Source of the DNA: Amycolatopsis japonica
GTDB lineage: Bacteria > Actinomycetota > Actinomycetes > Mycobacteriales > Pseudonocardiaceae
NCBI RefSeq assembly: GCF_000732925.1
Contig: NZ_CP008953.1
Span: forward strand, 7,371,001 to 7,435,000
DNA length: 64,000 nucleotides
Reading direction: 5' to 3'
Under the pieces are notes generated by a model. It was not told the origin of the DNA, did not search any database, and saw nothing but the letters and a program-made list of their open reading frames with translations. The position numbers and the translations under genes were made by a program. Positions 15,938 to 24,580 of the stretch are shown one piece after another (within the stretch, counting starts at the first letter, position 1; every line of letters begins with the position of its first letter).

Positions 15938-15953
15938 TGGCTACATGTAGCCA
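15938..15953. promoter_or_regulatory. 16-bp palindrome in the cydABDC promoter
   Basis: TGGCTACATGTAGCCA is a perfect palindrome ending 23 bp before the cydA ATG. A -10-like TACAGT follows at 15963-15968, close enough to the ATG for a leaderless start. The palindrome is placed for a repressor or activator of the oxidase operon. It does not match the Rex or CRP consensus sequences I know. Confidence 0.5.
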
Positions 15954-15976
15954 GCCTACGTATACAGTGCTTCGGC

Positions 15977-17155
15977 ATGGACGCACTCCCGATCGCGAGA
16001 CTCCAGTTCGCGACGACGACCTCGTTCCACTTCCTGTTCGTGCTGCTCACACTGGGGCTCGTGACACTCGTCGCGGTGATGCAGACACGCTCCGCGTTCG
16101 GCGAAAAGCCGGAACTCACGCGGATGACTCGCTTCTGGGGCAAGCTTTACGTGATCAATTACGCGCTGGGAATCGTCACCGGAATCGTGATGGAATTCCA
16201 GTTCGGACTCACCTGGACCGGCCTGTCCGCGGTCGCGGGCGACGTCTTCGGCGCTCCGCTGGCCATCGAGACGCTGGTGGCGTTCTTCGCCGAATCGACC
16301 TTCCTGGGGCTCTGGATCTTCGGCTGGGGGCGGCTGAACAAATGGGTCCATCTGACGCTGATCTGGCTGGTCACGCTGACCGCGTACGCCTCGGCGCTGT
16401 TCATCATGGTGGCCAACTCGTTCCTGCAGAACCCGGTCGGCACGCACGCCGAAAACGGCGTGCTGAAGCTCGACGACTTCGGCGCGCTGTTCACCAACCC
16501 GGCACTGATGAGCTCGCTGCCGCACGTGCTGAGCGCGGCGCTCATGACCGGCGGCTTCTTCGTGGTCGGCGTCAGCGCGTACCACTTCATCAAGCGCACC
16601 AAGGAGATCGAGTTCTTCCAGCGCTCGATGCGGATCGGCGTGCTCGCCTCGCTGGTCGGCAGCACGCTGGTGATCGGCTTCGGTTTCGGCCAGTTCGGCC
16701 CGTTGGGCGAGTACCACCCCGACAAGCTCAAGTCGCCTGATCCGCTGGTCGGCGCGTCGCTGGGCTTCATGATCCAGATCGGGTTCATCGCCTTCCTCGC
16801 CTCGATGCTCGGCACGCTGCTGCTGTTCCGGAACTGGATCACCAAGGTGCGGCCGCTGCTGTACGTGATGGTGCTGGCCATTCCGCTGCCGTTCGTCGCG
16901 GCGATCCTCGGCTGGCTGGTGCGCGAGATCGGCCGTCAGCCGTGGCTGATCCGCGGGCAGCTGACCACCGCCGACGCCGTCGCGTCGATCCCGGCGGGAC
17001 AGATCCTGTTCTCCTTCATCGCGTTCACGGTGCTGTTCGCGGCGCTCGCGATCGCCGACTGGGTGCTGATGTCACGGGTCGCCAAACGCGGCCCCGACGC
17101 GAGCGAAGAAGCGGCCGCGCCGCGTCCCGAACTTCCCGTCCTGAGCGGAGTCTGA
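15977..17155 (+). CDS. cydA: Cytochrome bd-type oxidase subunit I, short form without Q-loop
   Basis: This is a 392-residue membrane protein; E. coli CydA has about 520 residues. It keeps the haem ligands His18 (TTSFHFLFV), His183 (SLPHVLSAAL) and a Met at 265 (LGFMIQIGF), the acidic IETLVAFFAESTF helix and GRQPW near the C-terminus. The periplasmic Q-loop between helices 6 and 7 is essentially missing: His183 to Met265 is 82 residues, against 207 in E. coli. The quinol-oxidation site may therefore be altered. It uses quinol, or possibly another donor, to reduce oxygen. No ribosome site is seen, and the start is probably leaderless. cydB follows after 3 bp. Confidence 0.9.
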   Translation: MDALPIARLQFATTTSFHFLFVLLTLGLVTLVAVMQTRSAFGEKPELTRMTRFWGKLYVINYALGIVTGIVMEFQFGLTWTGLSAVAGDVFGAPLAIETLVAFFAESTFLGLWIFGWGRLNKWVHLTLIWLVTLTAYASALFIMVANSFLQNPVGTHAENGVLKLDDFGALFTNPALMSSLPHVLSAALMTGGFFVVGVSAYHFIKRTKEIEFFQRSMRIGVLASLVGSTLVIGFGFGQFGPLGEYHPDKLKSPDPLVGASLGFMIQIGFIAFLASMLGTLLLFRNWITKVRPLLYVMVLAIPLPFVAAILGWLVREIGRQPWLIRGQLTTADAVASIPAGQILFSFIAFTVLFAALAIADWVLMSRVAKRGPDASEEAAAPRPELPVLSGV

Positions 17156-17158
17156 CCG

Positions 17159-18151
17159 ATGGTGATCCTCTGGTGGTGTGTGCTCGGTTTCCTGACGGCC
17201 GGCTATTTCGCGCTGGCAGGCTACGACTACGGCGTCGGGATGCTGCTCGGCAGGCTCAGCCGTGACGAGGCCGGGCGACGGCGCGTGCTCGGCGCTTTCG
17301 GCCCGTTCTTCCTGGCCAACGAGGTGTGGCTGGTGGCCGCGGTCGGTGTCCTGTTCGGCGCTTTCCCGCATCTGGAAGGAAAAGTGTTCTCCGGGGCGTA
17401 CCTTCCGGTCGTCACCCTGCTGCTCGGGCTCGTCACGTTCACCGCGGCGGTGCAGTTGCGCAGCAGGCGGCCGGACGCGGGCCGCGGCGCCTGGACGCTG
17501 GCGATCACCGTCGGCGCCTGGGTGACGGCGGTGTCGTGGGGCGTGTTCCTCGGCAACCTCGTGCTCGGGCTCCCGCTCGACGCGGCCGGAAAACCGGCAG
17601 GCGACGTCCTCGCGGTGTTCAGCCCGTACGCACTGCTCTGGGGTGCCGGGTTCGTCGCGCTGTTCGCCTTGCAGGGAGCGGCTTTCCTCGCCGTCCGGGC
17701 ACCCGCCGAGTTCACCGCCCGCGCGAACCGGATCGCCAAGGCCCTGCTCGCGCCGGCGCTCGCGTTCCTGGTCGTGGCGGTCGGCTGGGGCGCCGTCGAG
17801 ACCACCGCGTCGTGGTCGGTGCTGCCAGCGATCGTGCTGGCGTTCGGCGCGCTGGGTGTTGCAGCGGCGGCCCTGCGCGCGGGACGGCACAAGGCTGCGC
17901 TGGTCGCCACGATGACGCTGTCCGCGTCACCGGTGCTGGCGGTCGGAACCCTGCGCCTGCCGGACGCGCTGGTGTCCTCTGTGGACGGAGGCTTCTCATT
18001 GAGCCTCACGGAGGCGGCCACCAGTACCGAGATGCTCAGCCTGCTCACCTTCGTCCTGCCGCCCGCGCTCGTGGCGATCGCCGCCGTGCAATGGGTGACC
18101 TGGCGCAGGCACGACACCCGCGTCGACCAGCGTTCGCTGCTGCACTTCTAG
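17159..18151 (+). CDS. cydB: Cytochrome bd-type oxidase subunit II
   Basis: This is a 330-residue protein with about eight or nine membrane helices. The N-terminus (WWCVLGFLTAGYFALAGYDYG) carries the CydB motif with the conserved Asp/Tyr. FFLANEVWLVAAVGVLFGAFP is also characteristic. It is somewhat shorter than E. coli CydB (379). It pairs with CydA to form the membrane oxidase core. It is 3 bp from cydA and 9 bp from cydD, so the four genes form one operon. Confidence 0.93.
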   Translation: MVILWWCVLGFLTAGYFALAGYDYGVGMLLGRLSRDEAGRRRVLGAFGPFFLANEVWLVAAVGVLFGAFPHLEGKVFSGAYLPVVTLLLGLVTFTAAVQLRSRRPDAGRGAWTLAITVGAWVTAVSWGVFLGNLVLGLPLDAAGKPAGDVLAVFSPYALLWGAGFVALFALQGAAFLAVRAPAEFTARANRIAKALLAPALAFLVVAVGWGAVETTASWSVLPAIVLAFGALGVAAAALRAGRHKAALVATMTLSASPVLAVGTLRLPDALVSSVDGGFSLSLTEAATSTEMLSLLTFVLPPALVAIAAVQWVTWRRHDTRVDQRSLLHF

Positions 18152-18160
18152 GAGCCCGAG

Positions 18161-19720
18161 ATGCCTCCCCTTCCCGGATTGCGGCGCCACTTCGGCGTAC
18201 TGGCCGTCCTCGGAACGCTGACCGCCGCGGCGATCCTCGTCCAGGCCGACGGTCTCGCGACGCTGCTCACCGGCGGCGGTGTGACCTGGACGCTCGTCGC
18301 CGCCATCGCGGTGCGTGCGCTGCTCGCCGGCGTCCAGGGTTCCGTCGGCGGCCGGTTCGCGGCGAAGGTCAAATCCGGGCTGCGCAAACGGCTTCTCGGC
18401 GCGGAGGCGGAGAACCCGGGCAAGGTCGCGACCCTGGTGACCAAGGGGATCGACGCGAGCGACGCCTACCTGACCGGGTATCTGCCGACGGTGGTGCTCT
18501 CGGCGATCATCCCGGTCGCGGTGCTCGTCCGGCTGTTCGCCGCGGATCTGTCGTCAGCGTTGATCATCACCGCGACACTGCCGCTGATCCCGGTGTTCGC
18601 GATCCTGGTCGGACAGCACACGAAGGCGAAGACCGCCAAGCAATGGTCGCTGCTTTCCAAGCTGGGCGGGCATTTCCTCGACGTCGTGCGCGGGCTCGGC
18701 ACGCTCAAGGTGTTCGGCCGCGCGGAGGCGCAGGCGAAGACCGTGCGGGCGATGGCGGACGCGCACACCGACGCGACCATGCGCACGCTGCGGGTCGCGT
18801 TCCTGTCCGCGCTGGTGCTGGAACTGGTGGCGACGCTTTCGGTGGCGCTTGTGGCGGTGCCGATCGGCTTCCGGTTACTGGAAGGCGGCATGGTCGTGCA
18901 CACCGCGGTGCTCGTGTTGCTGCTCGCCCCGGAGGCGTATCTGCCGCTGCGGGCCGCGGGGGCGAAGTTCCACGCCAGCGCGGAAGGGCTCGCCACGCTG
19001 CGGGAAGCGCTGGCCGTCCGTTCGGAGGACGTCGTCCCCGGTTCGCTCGTGGCCGGCCGCGGTGCGCCGCGGATCGCGCTGGAGAAGGTGAGCGTGGCAT
19101 TCGGCGACGAGACCGTACTGTCCGAAGTGGACATGACGATCGAATCGGGTGAGCACGTCGCGCTCGTCGGCCCCAGCGGTTCCGGCAAGAGCACGTTGCT
19201 GGCAGTGCTGCTGGGCTTCGTCACGCCGACGTCCGGCCGGGTCCTCGTCGACGGCGTCGACCTGCGCGAGCTGGATCCGGCCGGGTGGCGGGCCGGGACG
19301 GCGTGGGTGCCGCAGCGGCCGACGCTGTTCACCGGGACCGTCGAGGAGAACATCGCCATGGGCCAGGTGCCGGACGTCCAGGCCGCGGCACGCGCGGCGG
19401 CGTTCGACGAGGTCGTGCGGGGCCTGCCCGACGGCTACCGGACCCGGATCGGCGAACTGGGCGCGCCGCTTTCGGCCGGTCAGCGGCAACGGCTCGGCCT
19501 CGCCAGGGCGCTGGCGCGCACCGAGGCGGGTCTGGCGCTGCTCGACGAGCCGACCGCCAGGCTCGACGCGGGGACCGAAGCGGCCGTGCTCGACGCGACC
19601 CGGGAACTGCTCACCGGCCGGACCGCGGTACTCGTCGCCCACCGGCCCGCGATGACCGCGCTTGCCACCCGCGTCCTCGAAGTCCACGATGGCGCCGTAC
19701 GAGAACGGGAACTGGTGTGA
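18161..19720 (+). CDS. cydD: ABC exporter CydD, cytochrome bd assembly
   Basis: This is a 519-residue half transporter: an N-terminal membrane domain of about six helices, then an ATPase domain with Walker A GPSGSGKST, the LSAGQRQRLGLARAL signature and the Walker B segment LALLDEPTARLD. CydDC exports thiols or handles haem during bd-oxidase assembly in E. coli. The gene lies directly behind cydB and overlaps cydC by GTGTGA. In many actinobacteria CydD and CydC are separate, as here. Confidence 0.92.
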   Translation: MPPLPGLRRHFGVLAVLGTLTAAAILVQADGLATLLTGGGVTWTLVAAIAVRALLAGVQGSVGGRFAAKVKSGLRKRLLGAEAENPGKVATLVTKGIDASDAYLTGYLPTVVLSAIIPVAVLVRLFAADLSSALIITATLPLIPVFAILVGQHTKAKTAKQWSLLSKLGGHFLDVVRGLGTLKVFGRAEAQAKTVRAMADAHTDATMRTLRVAFLSALVLELVATLSVALVAVPIGFRLLEGGMVVHTAVLVLLLAPEAYLPLRAAGAKFHASAEGLATLREALAVRSEDVVPGSLVAGRGAPRIALEKVSVAFGDETVLSEVDMTIESGEHVALVGPSGSGKSTLLAVLLGFVTPTSGRVLVDGVDLRELDPAGWRAGTAWVPQRPTLFTGTVEENIAMGQVPDVQAAARAAAFDEVVRGLPDGYRTRIGELGAPLSAGQRQRLGLARALARTEAGLALLDEPTARLDAGTEAAVLDATRELLTGRTAVLVAHRPAMTALATRVLEVHDGAVRERELV

Positions 19721-21267
19721 ACGTCTGGGGAGTGTCCACAAAGGACGTCGTACGGCTGGCCCGTGCCGGACTGATCGCGGCCGGGGCCGAGCTGGCGGGA
19801 CTGGCGCTGATGGCCACTGCCGCGTGGCTGCTGCTGAAGGCGGCCGAGCAGCCGCCGCTGGCGTCGCTCACCGTGGCGATCGTCGCCGTGCGGACGCTGG
19901 CGTTGCTGCGCGGCGGTCTGCGTTACGCGGAACGGCTCGCCGGGCATGAGGTCGTCCTGCGCTATCTCGGCGCCCTGCGGACCCGCGTGTACACGTCGTT
20001 GCTGCCGCACCGGGTCTCGCGGCATTCGGGCGGTGACCTCGTCACGCGTCTGGTGTCCGATGTGGACGCCGTGCAGGACGCGATCCTCCGCTGCCTGCTG
20101 CCCGCCGGTGTCGCCGCCTTCGTCGGCGCGGTGTCGACGACGGTCGCGCTGATCGTCAGCCCGGCCGCCGGGCTCGTGCTCGCGTCAGGGCTCGCCGTCG
20201 CCGGGATCGGCTTGCCGTGGCTGTGCGTGCGGATCACCCGCGCGGCGGCGGGAGCGAGCGCCCCGGCCCGGGCCGACCTCGCCGAACGGACCGTGGAACT
20301 GATCACCGGGCGGCGCGAGCTGATCGCCTACGGCGTCCACGAGTCCACTGTGGACTCCGCGCACGCTGCTGTCGATTCCCTTGCTTCGCGGGACCGGACG
20401 ACGGCGAACCGCACGAGCCTGCTGACCGCGGCCGGGATCCTCGTCCAGCTGCTGACCTGCGTCGCCATCGCGCTGACCGCCGGGGTTTCCGCGCCGCTGA
20501 CCGCGGCACTGGCCCTGGGCGCGCTGGCCGTGTTCGAGCTGGTCCTGCCGCTGACCGCGGCCGCGCAGCGCTGGGTCGAGGTCCGCGCGTCGGCCGAGCG
20601 GGTGCGCGCGCTGCTGACCGAACCGCCGCCCGCGCGCGGGACCGCGGTGCCCGAGCCGGGACATCTGCGGCTCAAAGGCGTCGGCGTTCACTTCGCGGGC
20701 AGGGCTCCGACGCTGGACAGCGTCGACCTCGACCTGCCGCCGGGCAAGCGGATCGGGATCGTGGGGCCGAGCGGGGCGGGGAAGACGACGTTGCTGAACG
20801 TCCTGCTGGGATCCGTGGCGCCGACGTCCGGGCACGCTCTGCTGAACGGGAAGCCGCTGGACACCTACGACCCGGCGCTGCTGCCGTCGGTGATTTCGGG
20901 TGCGCTCGCGGACGCGCACGTCTTCCACACGACCGTCCGCGAGAACCTGCTGCTCGCGAAGCCCGGCTCTTCCGACGCCGAACTGCTCGACGCGTGCGCG
21001 ACGGCCGGATTCGATCTGCCGCTGGATCGCGAAGTCGGCTCCGACGGCGACGCGTTGTCCGGTGGGCAACGCCAGCGGCTCATCCTGGCGAGAGCAGCGC
21101 TCTCGGCACCGCCGATTCTCGTCCTGGACGAGCCCGTCGAGGGTCTGGATCCGGCGCACGGTGACGCCGTCCTGGCCGACGTGCTCGCCGCCGCGCGCGG
21201 GACCGTCGTCCTCGTGACGCATCGCGAGTCGCAGGTGGCCGGGTTCGACGAGGTCCTACGCCTGTAG
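19717..21267 (+). CDS. cydC: ABC exporter CydC, cytochrome bd assembly
   Basis: This is a 516-residue half transporter from GTG 19717, overlapping the cydD stop by 4 bp. The membrane domain (LARAGLIAAGAELAGLALMA onward) is followed by an ATPase domain with Walker A GPSGAGKTT, signature LSGGQRQRLILARAAL and Walker B ILVLDEPVEGLD. It is expected to form the CydDC heterodimer. Its last 12 bp overlap the end of the converging gpgS gene, so no room for a separate terminator exists between them. Confidence 0.92.
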   Translation: MNVWGVSTKDVVRLARAGLIAAGAELAGLALMATAAWLLLKAAEQPPLASLTVAIVAVRTLALLRGGLRYAERLAGHEVVLRYLGALRTRVYTSLLPHRVSRHSGGDLVTRLVSDVDAVQDAILRCLLPAGVAAFVGAVSTTVALIVSPAAGLVLASGLAVAGIGLPWLCVRITRAAAGASAPARADLAERTVELITGRRELIAYGVHESTVDSAHAAVDSLASRDRTTANRTSLLTAAGILVQLLTCVAIALTAGVSAPLTAALALGALAVFELVLPLTAAAQRWVEVRASAERVRALLTEPPPARGTAVPEPGHLRLKGVGVHFAGRAPTLDSVDLDLPPGKRIGIVGPSGAGKTTLLNVLLGSVAPTSGHALLNGKPLDTYDPALLPSVISGALADAHVFHTTVRENLLLAKPGSSDAELLDACATAGFDLPLDREVGSDGDALSGGQRQRLILARAALSAPPILVLDEPVEGLDPAHGDAVLADVLAAARGTVVLVTHRESQVAGFDEVLRL

Positions 21268-22191
21268 GCCGCGCACTTCGCGCATCGGCGGCCGGTCGCT
21301 GACCGACACCTCGGCCACCTCCGGCAGCCATTCGTCACCCACCTGCGCGAACTGCGTGAGCTGGGCCGGGTCGTCGGACTTGATGCCGCAGCGCGCGAGT
21401 GCCGTCCCGAGGATCTGACGCGCCATCACACCCAGCTGAAGCAGCGAGCGGTTGCGATGCTTGCGTACGCCGAGGTTGACCTGAGCGAGCCCTTCGAGGC
21501 CGTAGCGCGCTTCGGCGTCGAGGATGAGCCCGATCTCTACGCCGTACCCGGCCGCGAAGGGCACCGACTCGAGGAACTCGCGCGTCGCGGCGTACTCGCC
21601 GCCAAGCGGCTGGATCAGCCCCGAGAGTGACGGGCGCAGCGCCGAGAGGACCGGTCGCGCCAGCAGCTCGGTGACCCGGCCGCCGCCGCTGCTCTCCAGC
21701 CGCAGCGGCCGCCGGTAGAAGCCCTTGACCAGGTGGACGCCTTCCTCGCAGAGCAGGGGCCCGAGGAGGGTCGGCACGAACGCCGGATCGGGGTCGACGA
21801 GATCGGAGTCGAGGAACACGACGACGTCACCGGTCGTCGCGGCCAGCGACCGCCACAGCACCTCGCCCTTGCCCGGCACCGGCGGCAGCTCGGGGAGCAC
21901 GTCCTCGCGGTGCACCACGCGCGCGCCGGCGCGGGCGGCGAGCTCGGCGGTGGCGTCGGTGGAGCCCGAATCCATCACGACCAGCTCGTCGACGACCGTG
22001 CCCAGCAACGGGCGGACCGTGCCGACGACTTCGGCGACGGTGTCCTCTTCGTCGAGCGCCGGTAGCACGACCGAAACCGTCCGGTCACCCTTCGCAGCGA
22101 CGATGTCGTCGAGCGTCCAATCGGGGTTCTGCCAGGTACGCCGCTCGAACCAACTCATGAGTAGTGATCGTGCCATGCTGGAGTCCGACAC
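21256..22191 (-). CDS. gpgS: Glucosyl-3-phosphoglycerate synthase
   Basis: This is a 311-residue GT-A (family GT81) enzyme. SVVLPALDEEDTVAEVV, VVMDSGSTDAT, GKGEVLWRSL, the metal-binding FLDSDLVDPDP, VKGFYRRPLR, GGGRVTELLARP, LSGLIQPLGGEYAA and GYGVEIGL match actinobacterial GpgS throughout. It transfers glucose from UDP-glucose to 3-phosphoglycerate, the first step towards methylglucose lipopolysaccharides or glucosylglycerate. The start is uncertain: GTG 22191, ATG 22176 or ATG 22158. The divergent acyltransferase starts only 18 bp away, which favours one of the shorter forms. The 3' end overlaps cydC by 12 bp. Confidence 0.94.
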   Translation of the reverse strand: MSDSSMARSLLMSWFERRTWQNPDWTLDDIVAAKGDRTVSVVLPALDEEDTVAEVVGTVRPLLGTVVDELVVMDSGSTDATAELAARAGARVVHREDVLPELPPVPGKGEVLWRSLAATTGDVVVFLDSDLVDPDPAFVPTLLGPLLCEEGVHLVKGFYRRPLRLESSGGGRVTELLARPVLSALRPSLSGLIQPLGGEYAATREFLESVPFAAGYGVEIGLILDAEARYGLEGLAQVNLGVRKHRNRSLLQLGVMARQILGTALARCGIKSDDPAQLTQFAQVGDEWLPEVAEVSVSDRPPMREVRGLQA

Positions 22192-22209
22192 CCTGTCGAT
22201 GGAGGAACC

Positions 22210-22884
22210 TTGCTACCGCTGCTCGTCCGATTCGTGCTCGGCCCGCTGGTCAGAGCGCTGTACCGCCCCGAGATCCGCGGCGTGGAGAACATCCCCGCCA
22301 CCGGTCCGGTGCTGCTGGCACCCAACCATCGGGCGGCGCTGGACACCGGCGTGATCACTTTCACGGCGATGCGACAGGTCAAGTTCCTCGGCAAGGCGGA
22401 GTACTTCACCGGCCGCGGGCTCAAGGGCAAACTGATGGCCGGTTTCCTGGGCGGCCTCGGCTACGTCCCGGTCGAACGCGGCAACGCGCAGGCCGGTCTC
22501 GCCGCGCTCGAAGCGGCACGGAAGGTGCTCGACGCGGGTGGCGCGTTCGCGATCTACCCCGAAGGCACCCGCTCGCTGGACGGGCGGCTGCACCGTGGCC
22601 ACACCGGTGTCGCGGCGCTGGCGCTGGCGACCGGGGCGAAGGTGGTGCCGGTCGCGCTCAGCGGGACCGAAGACCTGCAGCCGGCCGGGAAGCGGATCCC
22701 GCGGCGGGCGAAGATCACGGTGACCTACGGTGCGCCGTTGGACTTCTCGCGGTACGAGGGGCAGGACTCGTCGCCGGCGATCCGGCGCTCGGTGACCGAC
22801 GAGATCATGTACGCGATCCTGGAGCTTTCGGGGCAGGAGTACGTCGACTCTTACCACAAACGGCCTGATCAGAGCGCTGCCTGA
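22210..22884 (+). CDS. 1-acyl-sn-glycerol-3-phosphate acyltransferase (PlsC-like)
   Basis: This is a 224-residue protein from TTG 22210, chosen because GGAGGAACC directly precedes it. It carries the four acyltransferase blocks: NHRAALD (H-x4-D catalytic motif), a GK..YF..GL block, IYPEGTRS and a VPVALSGTE block. It probably adds the second acyl chain to lysophosphatidic acid at the inner membrane. It is divergent from gpgS. Its 3' flank is a 258-bp spacer holding three repeat elements. Confidence 0.91.
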   Translation: MLPLLVRFVLGPLVRALYRPEIRGVENIPATGPVLLAPNHRAALDTGVITFTAMRQVKFLGKAEYFTGRGLKGKLMAGFLGGLGYVPVERGNAQAGLAALEAARKVLDAGGAFAIYPEGTRSLDGRLHRGHTGVAALALATGAKVVPVALSGTEDLQPAGKRIPRRAKITVTYGAPLDFSRYEGQDSSPAIRRSVTDEIMYAILELSGQEYVDSYHKRPDQSAA

Positions 22885-22902
22885 CGGTTGCGGCGGCGCG
22901 GG

Positions 22903-22927
22903 GTGGTAGCAAAGGTCCCTTGCTCCC
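22903..22927. repeat. Dispersed repeat family A, intergenic copy
   Basis: These 25 bp are identical to the copy inside the MFS gene (7222-7246). It lies 18 bp after the acyltransferase stop codon. Confidence 0.85.
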
Positions 22928-22954
22928 CCGCTGCTCGCGGCTCCGCCTCGCCGC

Positions 22955-23009
22955 TGCAATGAAAGGCTCTTTCCTTGCAAATTTTGCAAGGAAAGAGCCT
23001 TTCATTGCA
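22955..23009. repeat. Long palindrome family B, variant copy
   Basis: Perfect 27-bp arms (22955-22981 and 22983-23009) meet at a single central T. Each arm contains GAAAG-GCT-CTTTC, itself a dyad. Relative to the two other family B copies (41641, 50396), two bases in the left arm (TC to CT) and their partners in the right arm (GA to AG) are both changed, so pairing is preserved. Confidence 0.9.
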
Positions 23010-23067
23010 CGCGCGAGTGAGACTAAAGGGACATTTGGCACATTCCGGCACACCTTGCCTGGGTGAA

Positions 23068-23122
23068 GTACATGAAGGCCCCCTTCACGGCGCTAGACGC
23101 AATGAAGGGGGCCTTCATGTAC
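23068..23122. repeat. Long inverted repeat before the LOG genes
   Basis: Perfect 20-bp arms (23068-23087 and 23103-23122; core GTACATGAAGGCCCCCTTCA) flank a 15-nt loop. Each arm holds TGAAGG-CCC-CCTTCA, again a dyad within an arm. It lies 20 bp beyond the 3' end of the LOG genes and may be their terminator. Confidence 0.85.
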
Positions 23123-23142
23123 CGAGGAGCCGAGCCAAAGCC

Positions 23143-23721
23143 CTACTTAGCCCACTTAGGACGAGGCGGCGGCACGTAGTCCACGAAGCCGTCCAGAAGC
23201 ACCGAAGCGTCCGAGTCGATCGACAGCATGTCCCGGTACCCAGCCGACAGAAAGCCCTCCGACACCATGTGGTCGGCGAACTTCAGCAGCGGCGCGTAGT
23301 ACCCGCCGACGTCGACCAGCCCGATCGGCTTCTCGTGCAGCCCGAGCTGCGCCCACGTCCACACCTCGAACAGCTCCTCCAGCGTCCCCGCGCCGCCGGG
23401 CAGTGCGAGGAAGCCGTCGGACAACGCCGCCATCTTCGCCTTCCGCTGGTGCATGTCGGCGACGACGTGCAGTTCGGTCAGGCCCGCGTGCGCGATCTCG
23501 ACGCTGCCCAGCGCCTCGGGGATCACGCCGATCACCTCACCGCCGGCGGCGAGCGCGGCGTCCGCGACGACGCCCATGGTGCCGACCGAGGCGCCGCCGT
23601 AGACCAGCCCGATCCCCCGCGAGGCCAGCAGCGTGCCCAAGGCTCGCGCCTCGTCGGCATACCTCGGGTCGAAGCCCATCGACGAGCCGCAGAAGACACA
23701 GATCCGGCGCGGCGCCGCCAT
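23143..23721 (-). CDS. LOG family protein (cytokinin-riboside phosphoribohydrolase-like), second of a pair
   Basis: This is a 192-residue protein from ATG 23721 (TGATG overlap with the upstream gene). RRICVFCGSSMG is the nucleotide-binding start, and PGGAGTLEELFEVW is the PGGxGT-x2-E catalytic motif of LOG/TIGR00730 proteins. Such enzymes hydrolyse N6-modified AMP or other nucleoside monophosphates to free the base. The mycobacterial homologue (Rv1205) releases cytokinin. The physiological substrate here is not known. It is coupled to a longer LOG paralogue. Confidence 0.9.
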   Translation of the reverse strand: MAAPRRICVFCGSSMGFDPRYADEARALGTLLASRGIGLVYGGASVGTMGVVADAALAAGGEVIGVIPEALGSVEIAHAGLTELHVVADMHQRKAKMAALSDGFLALPGGAGTLEELFEVWTWAQLGLHEKPIGLVDVGGYYAPLLKFADHMVSEGFLSAGYRDMLSIDSDASVLLDGFVDYVPPPRPKWAK

Positions 23722-24506
23722 CAGTGGGTGTCCTCCCACGCCTGGTACGACTCCTGCACGACGCGCACAGCGTCGTCGATGTCGTCGGTGACGTGCAGCA
23801 GGTCGAGGTCCTTCTCACCGATCTTGCCCTCGGCGAGCAGCGTCTTGGCGATCCAGTCGTACAGCCCGCCCCAGTAGTCGCTGCCGAACAGCACGACCGG
23901 GAACTTCGTGACCTTCTTCGTCTGCACCAGGGTGAGCGCCTCGAACAGCTCGTCGAGCGTGCCGAAGCCGCCGGGCAGGCAGATGAACGCCTGCGAGTAC
24001 TTGATGAACATGGTCTTGCGGGCGAAGAAGTACCGGAAGTTGACACCCAGGTCTACCCACGGGTTCAGGCCCTGCTCGAACGGCAGCTCGATGCCGAGGC
24101 CGACGGAGAACCCGCCCGCCTCGTTGGCGCCGCGGTTCACCGCTTCCATCGCGCCGGGGCCGCCGCCGGTCATCACCGCGAAGCCCGCGTTCGCGAGCGC
24201 GGCGCCGATCTTGCGGCCGAGTTCGTACTCCGGGTTGTCCCGTTTGGTCCGCGCCGAGCCGAACACCGTCACCGCGCGCGGCACCTCGGCCAGCGCGCCG
24301 AAGCCCTCGACGAACTCCGCCTGGATCCGCAGCACCCGCCACGGGTCGGTGTGCACCCAGTCGCTCGGCCCCCGCGAGTCCAGCAGGCGCTGGTCGGTGG
24401 TGCTGCCCTGGTCACGGCGATCCCGCCGCAGCACGACCGGGCCCTTGTGGCGCTCGATCGGACGTTCCGGGTACTGGCCGTCGGGGAACTCGCTTGTCTC
24501 ACTCAC
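23721..24506 (-). CDS. LOG family protein with N-terminal extension, first of a pair
   Basis: This is a 261-residue protein from GTG 24506. About 70 extra N-terminal residues (charged, with DSRGPSDWVHTDPWRVLRIQ) precede the LOG core: AVTVFGSARTKR, GFAVMTGGGPGAMEAVNRGA, the metal/substrate loop FARKTMFIKYSQ and PGGFGTLDELFEAL. It belongs to a different LOG branch from its partner. The TGATG junction implies coupled translation. Two adjacent LOG enzymes with different active-site surroundings suggest two substrates or a heteromer (inference). Confidence 0.9.
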   Translation of the reverse strand: MSETSEFPDGQYPERPIERHKGPVVLRRDRRDQGSTTDQRLLDSRGPSDWVHTDPWRVLRIQAEFVEGFGALAEVPRAVTVFGSARTKRDNPEYELGRKIGAALANAGFAVMTGGGPGAMEAVNRGANEAGGFSVGLGIELPFEQGLNPWVDLGVNFRYFFARKTMFIKYSQAFICLPGGFGTLDELFEALTLVQTKKVTKFPVVLFGSDYWGGLYDWIAKTLLAEGKIGEKDLDLLHVTDDIDDAVRVVQESYQAWEDTH

Positions 24507-24580
24507 CCCGCCAAGACTACGACGTCGTCACCGTCCGGAGCGGCGGCATCGCCGCGAACAGGAGTTGTCGGGTACGCGAA

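Noticed and set aside
22885..23142. Hidden small gene in the repeat-rich spacer
   Set aside because: The short frames there are built from the palindromes themselves and read differently on each strand; no ribosome site or conserved product is visible.
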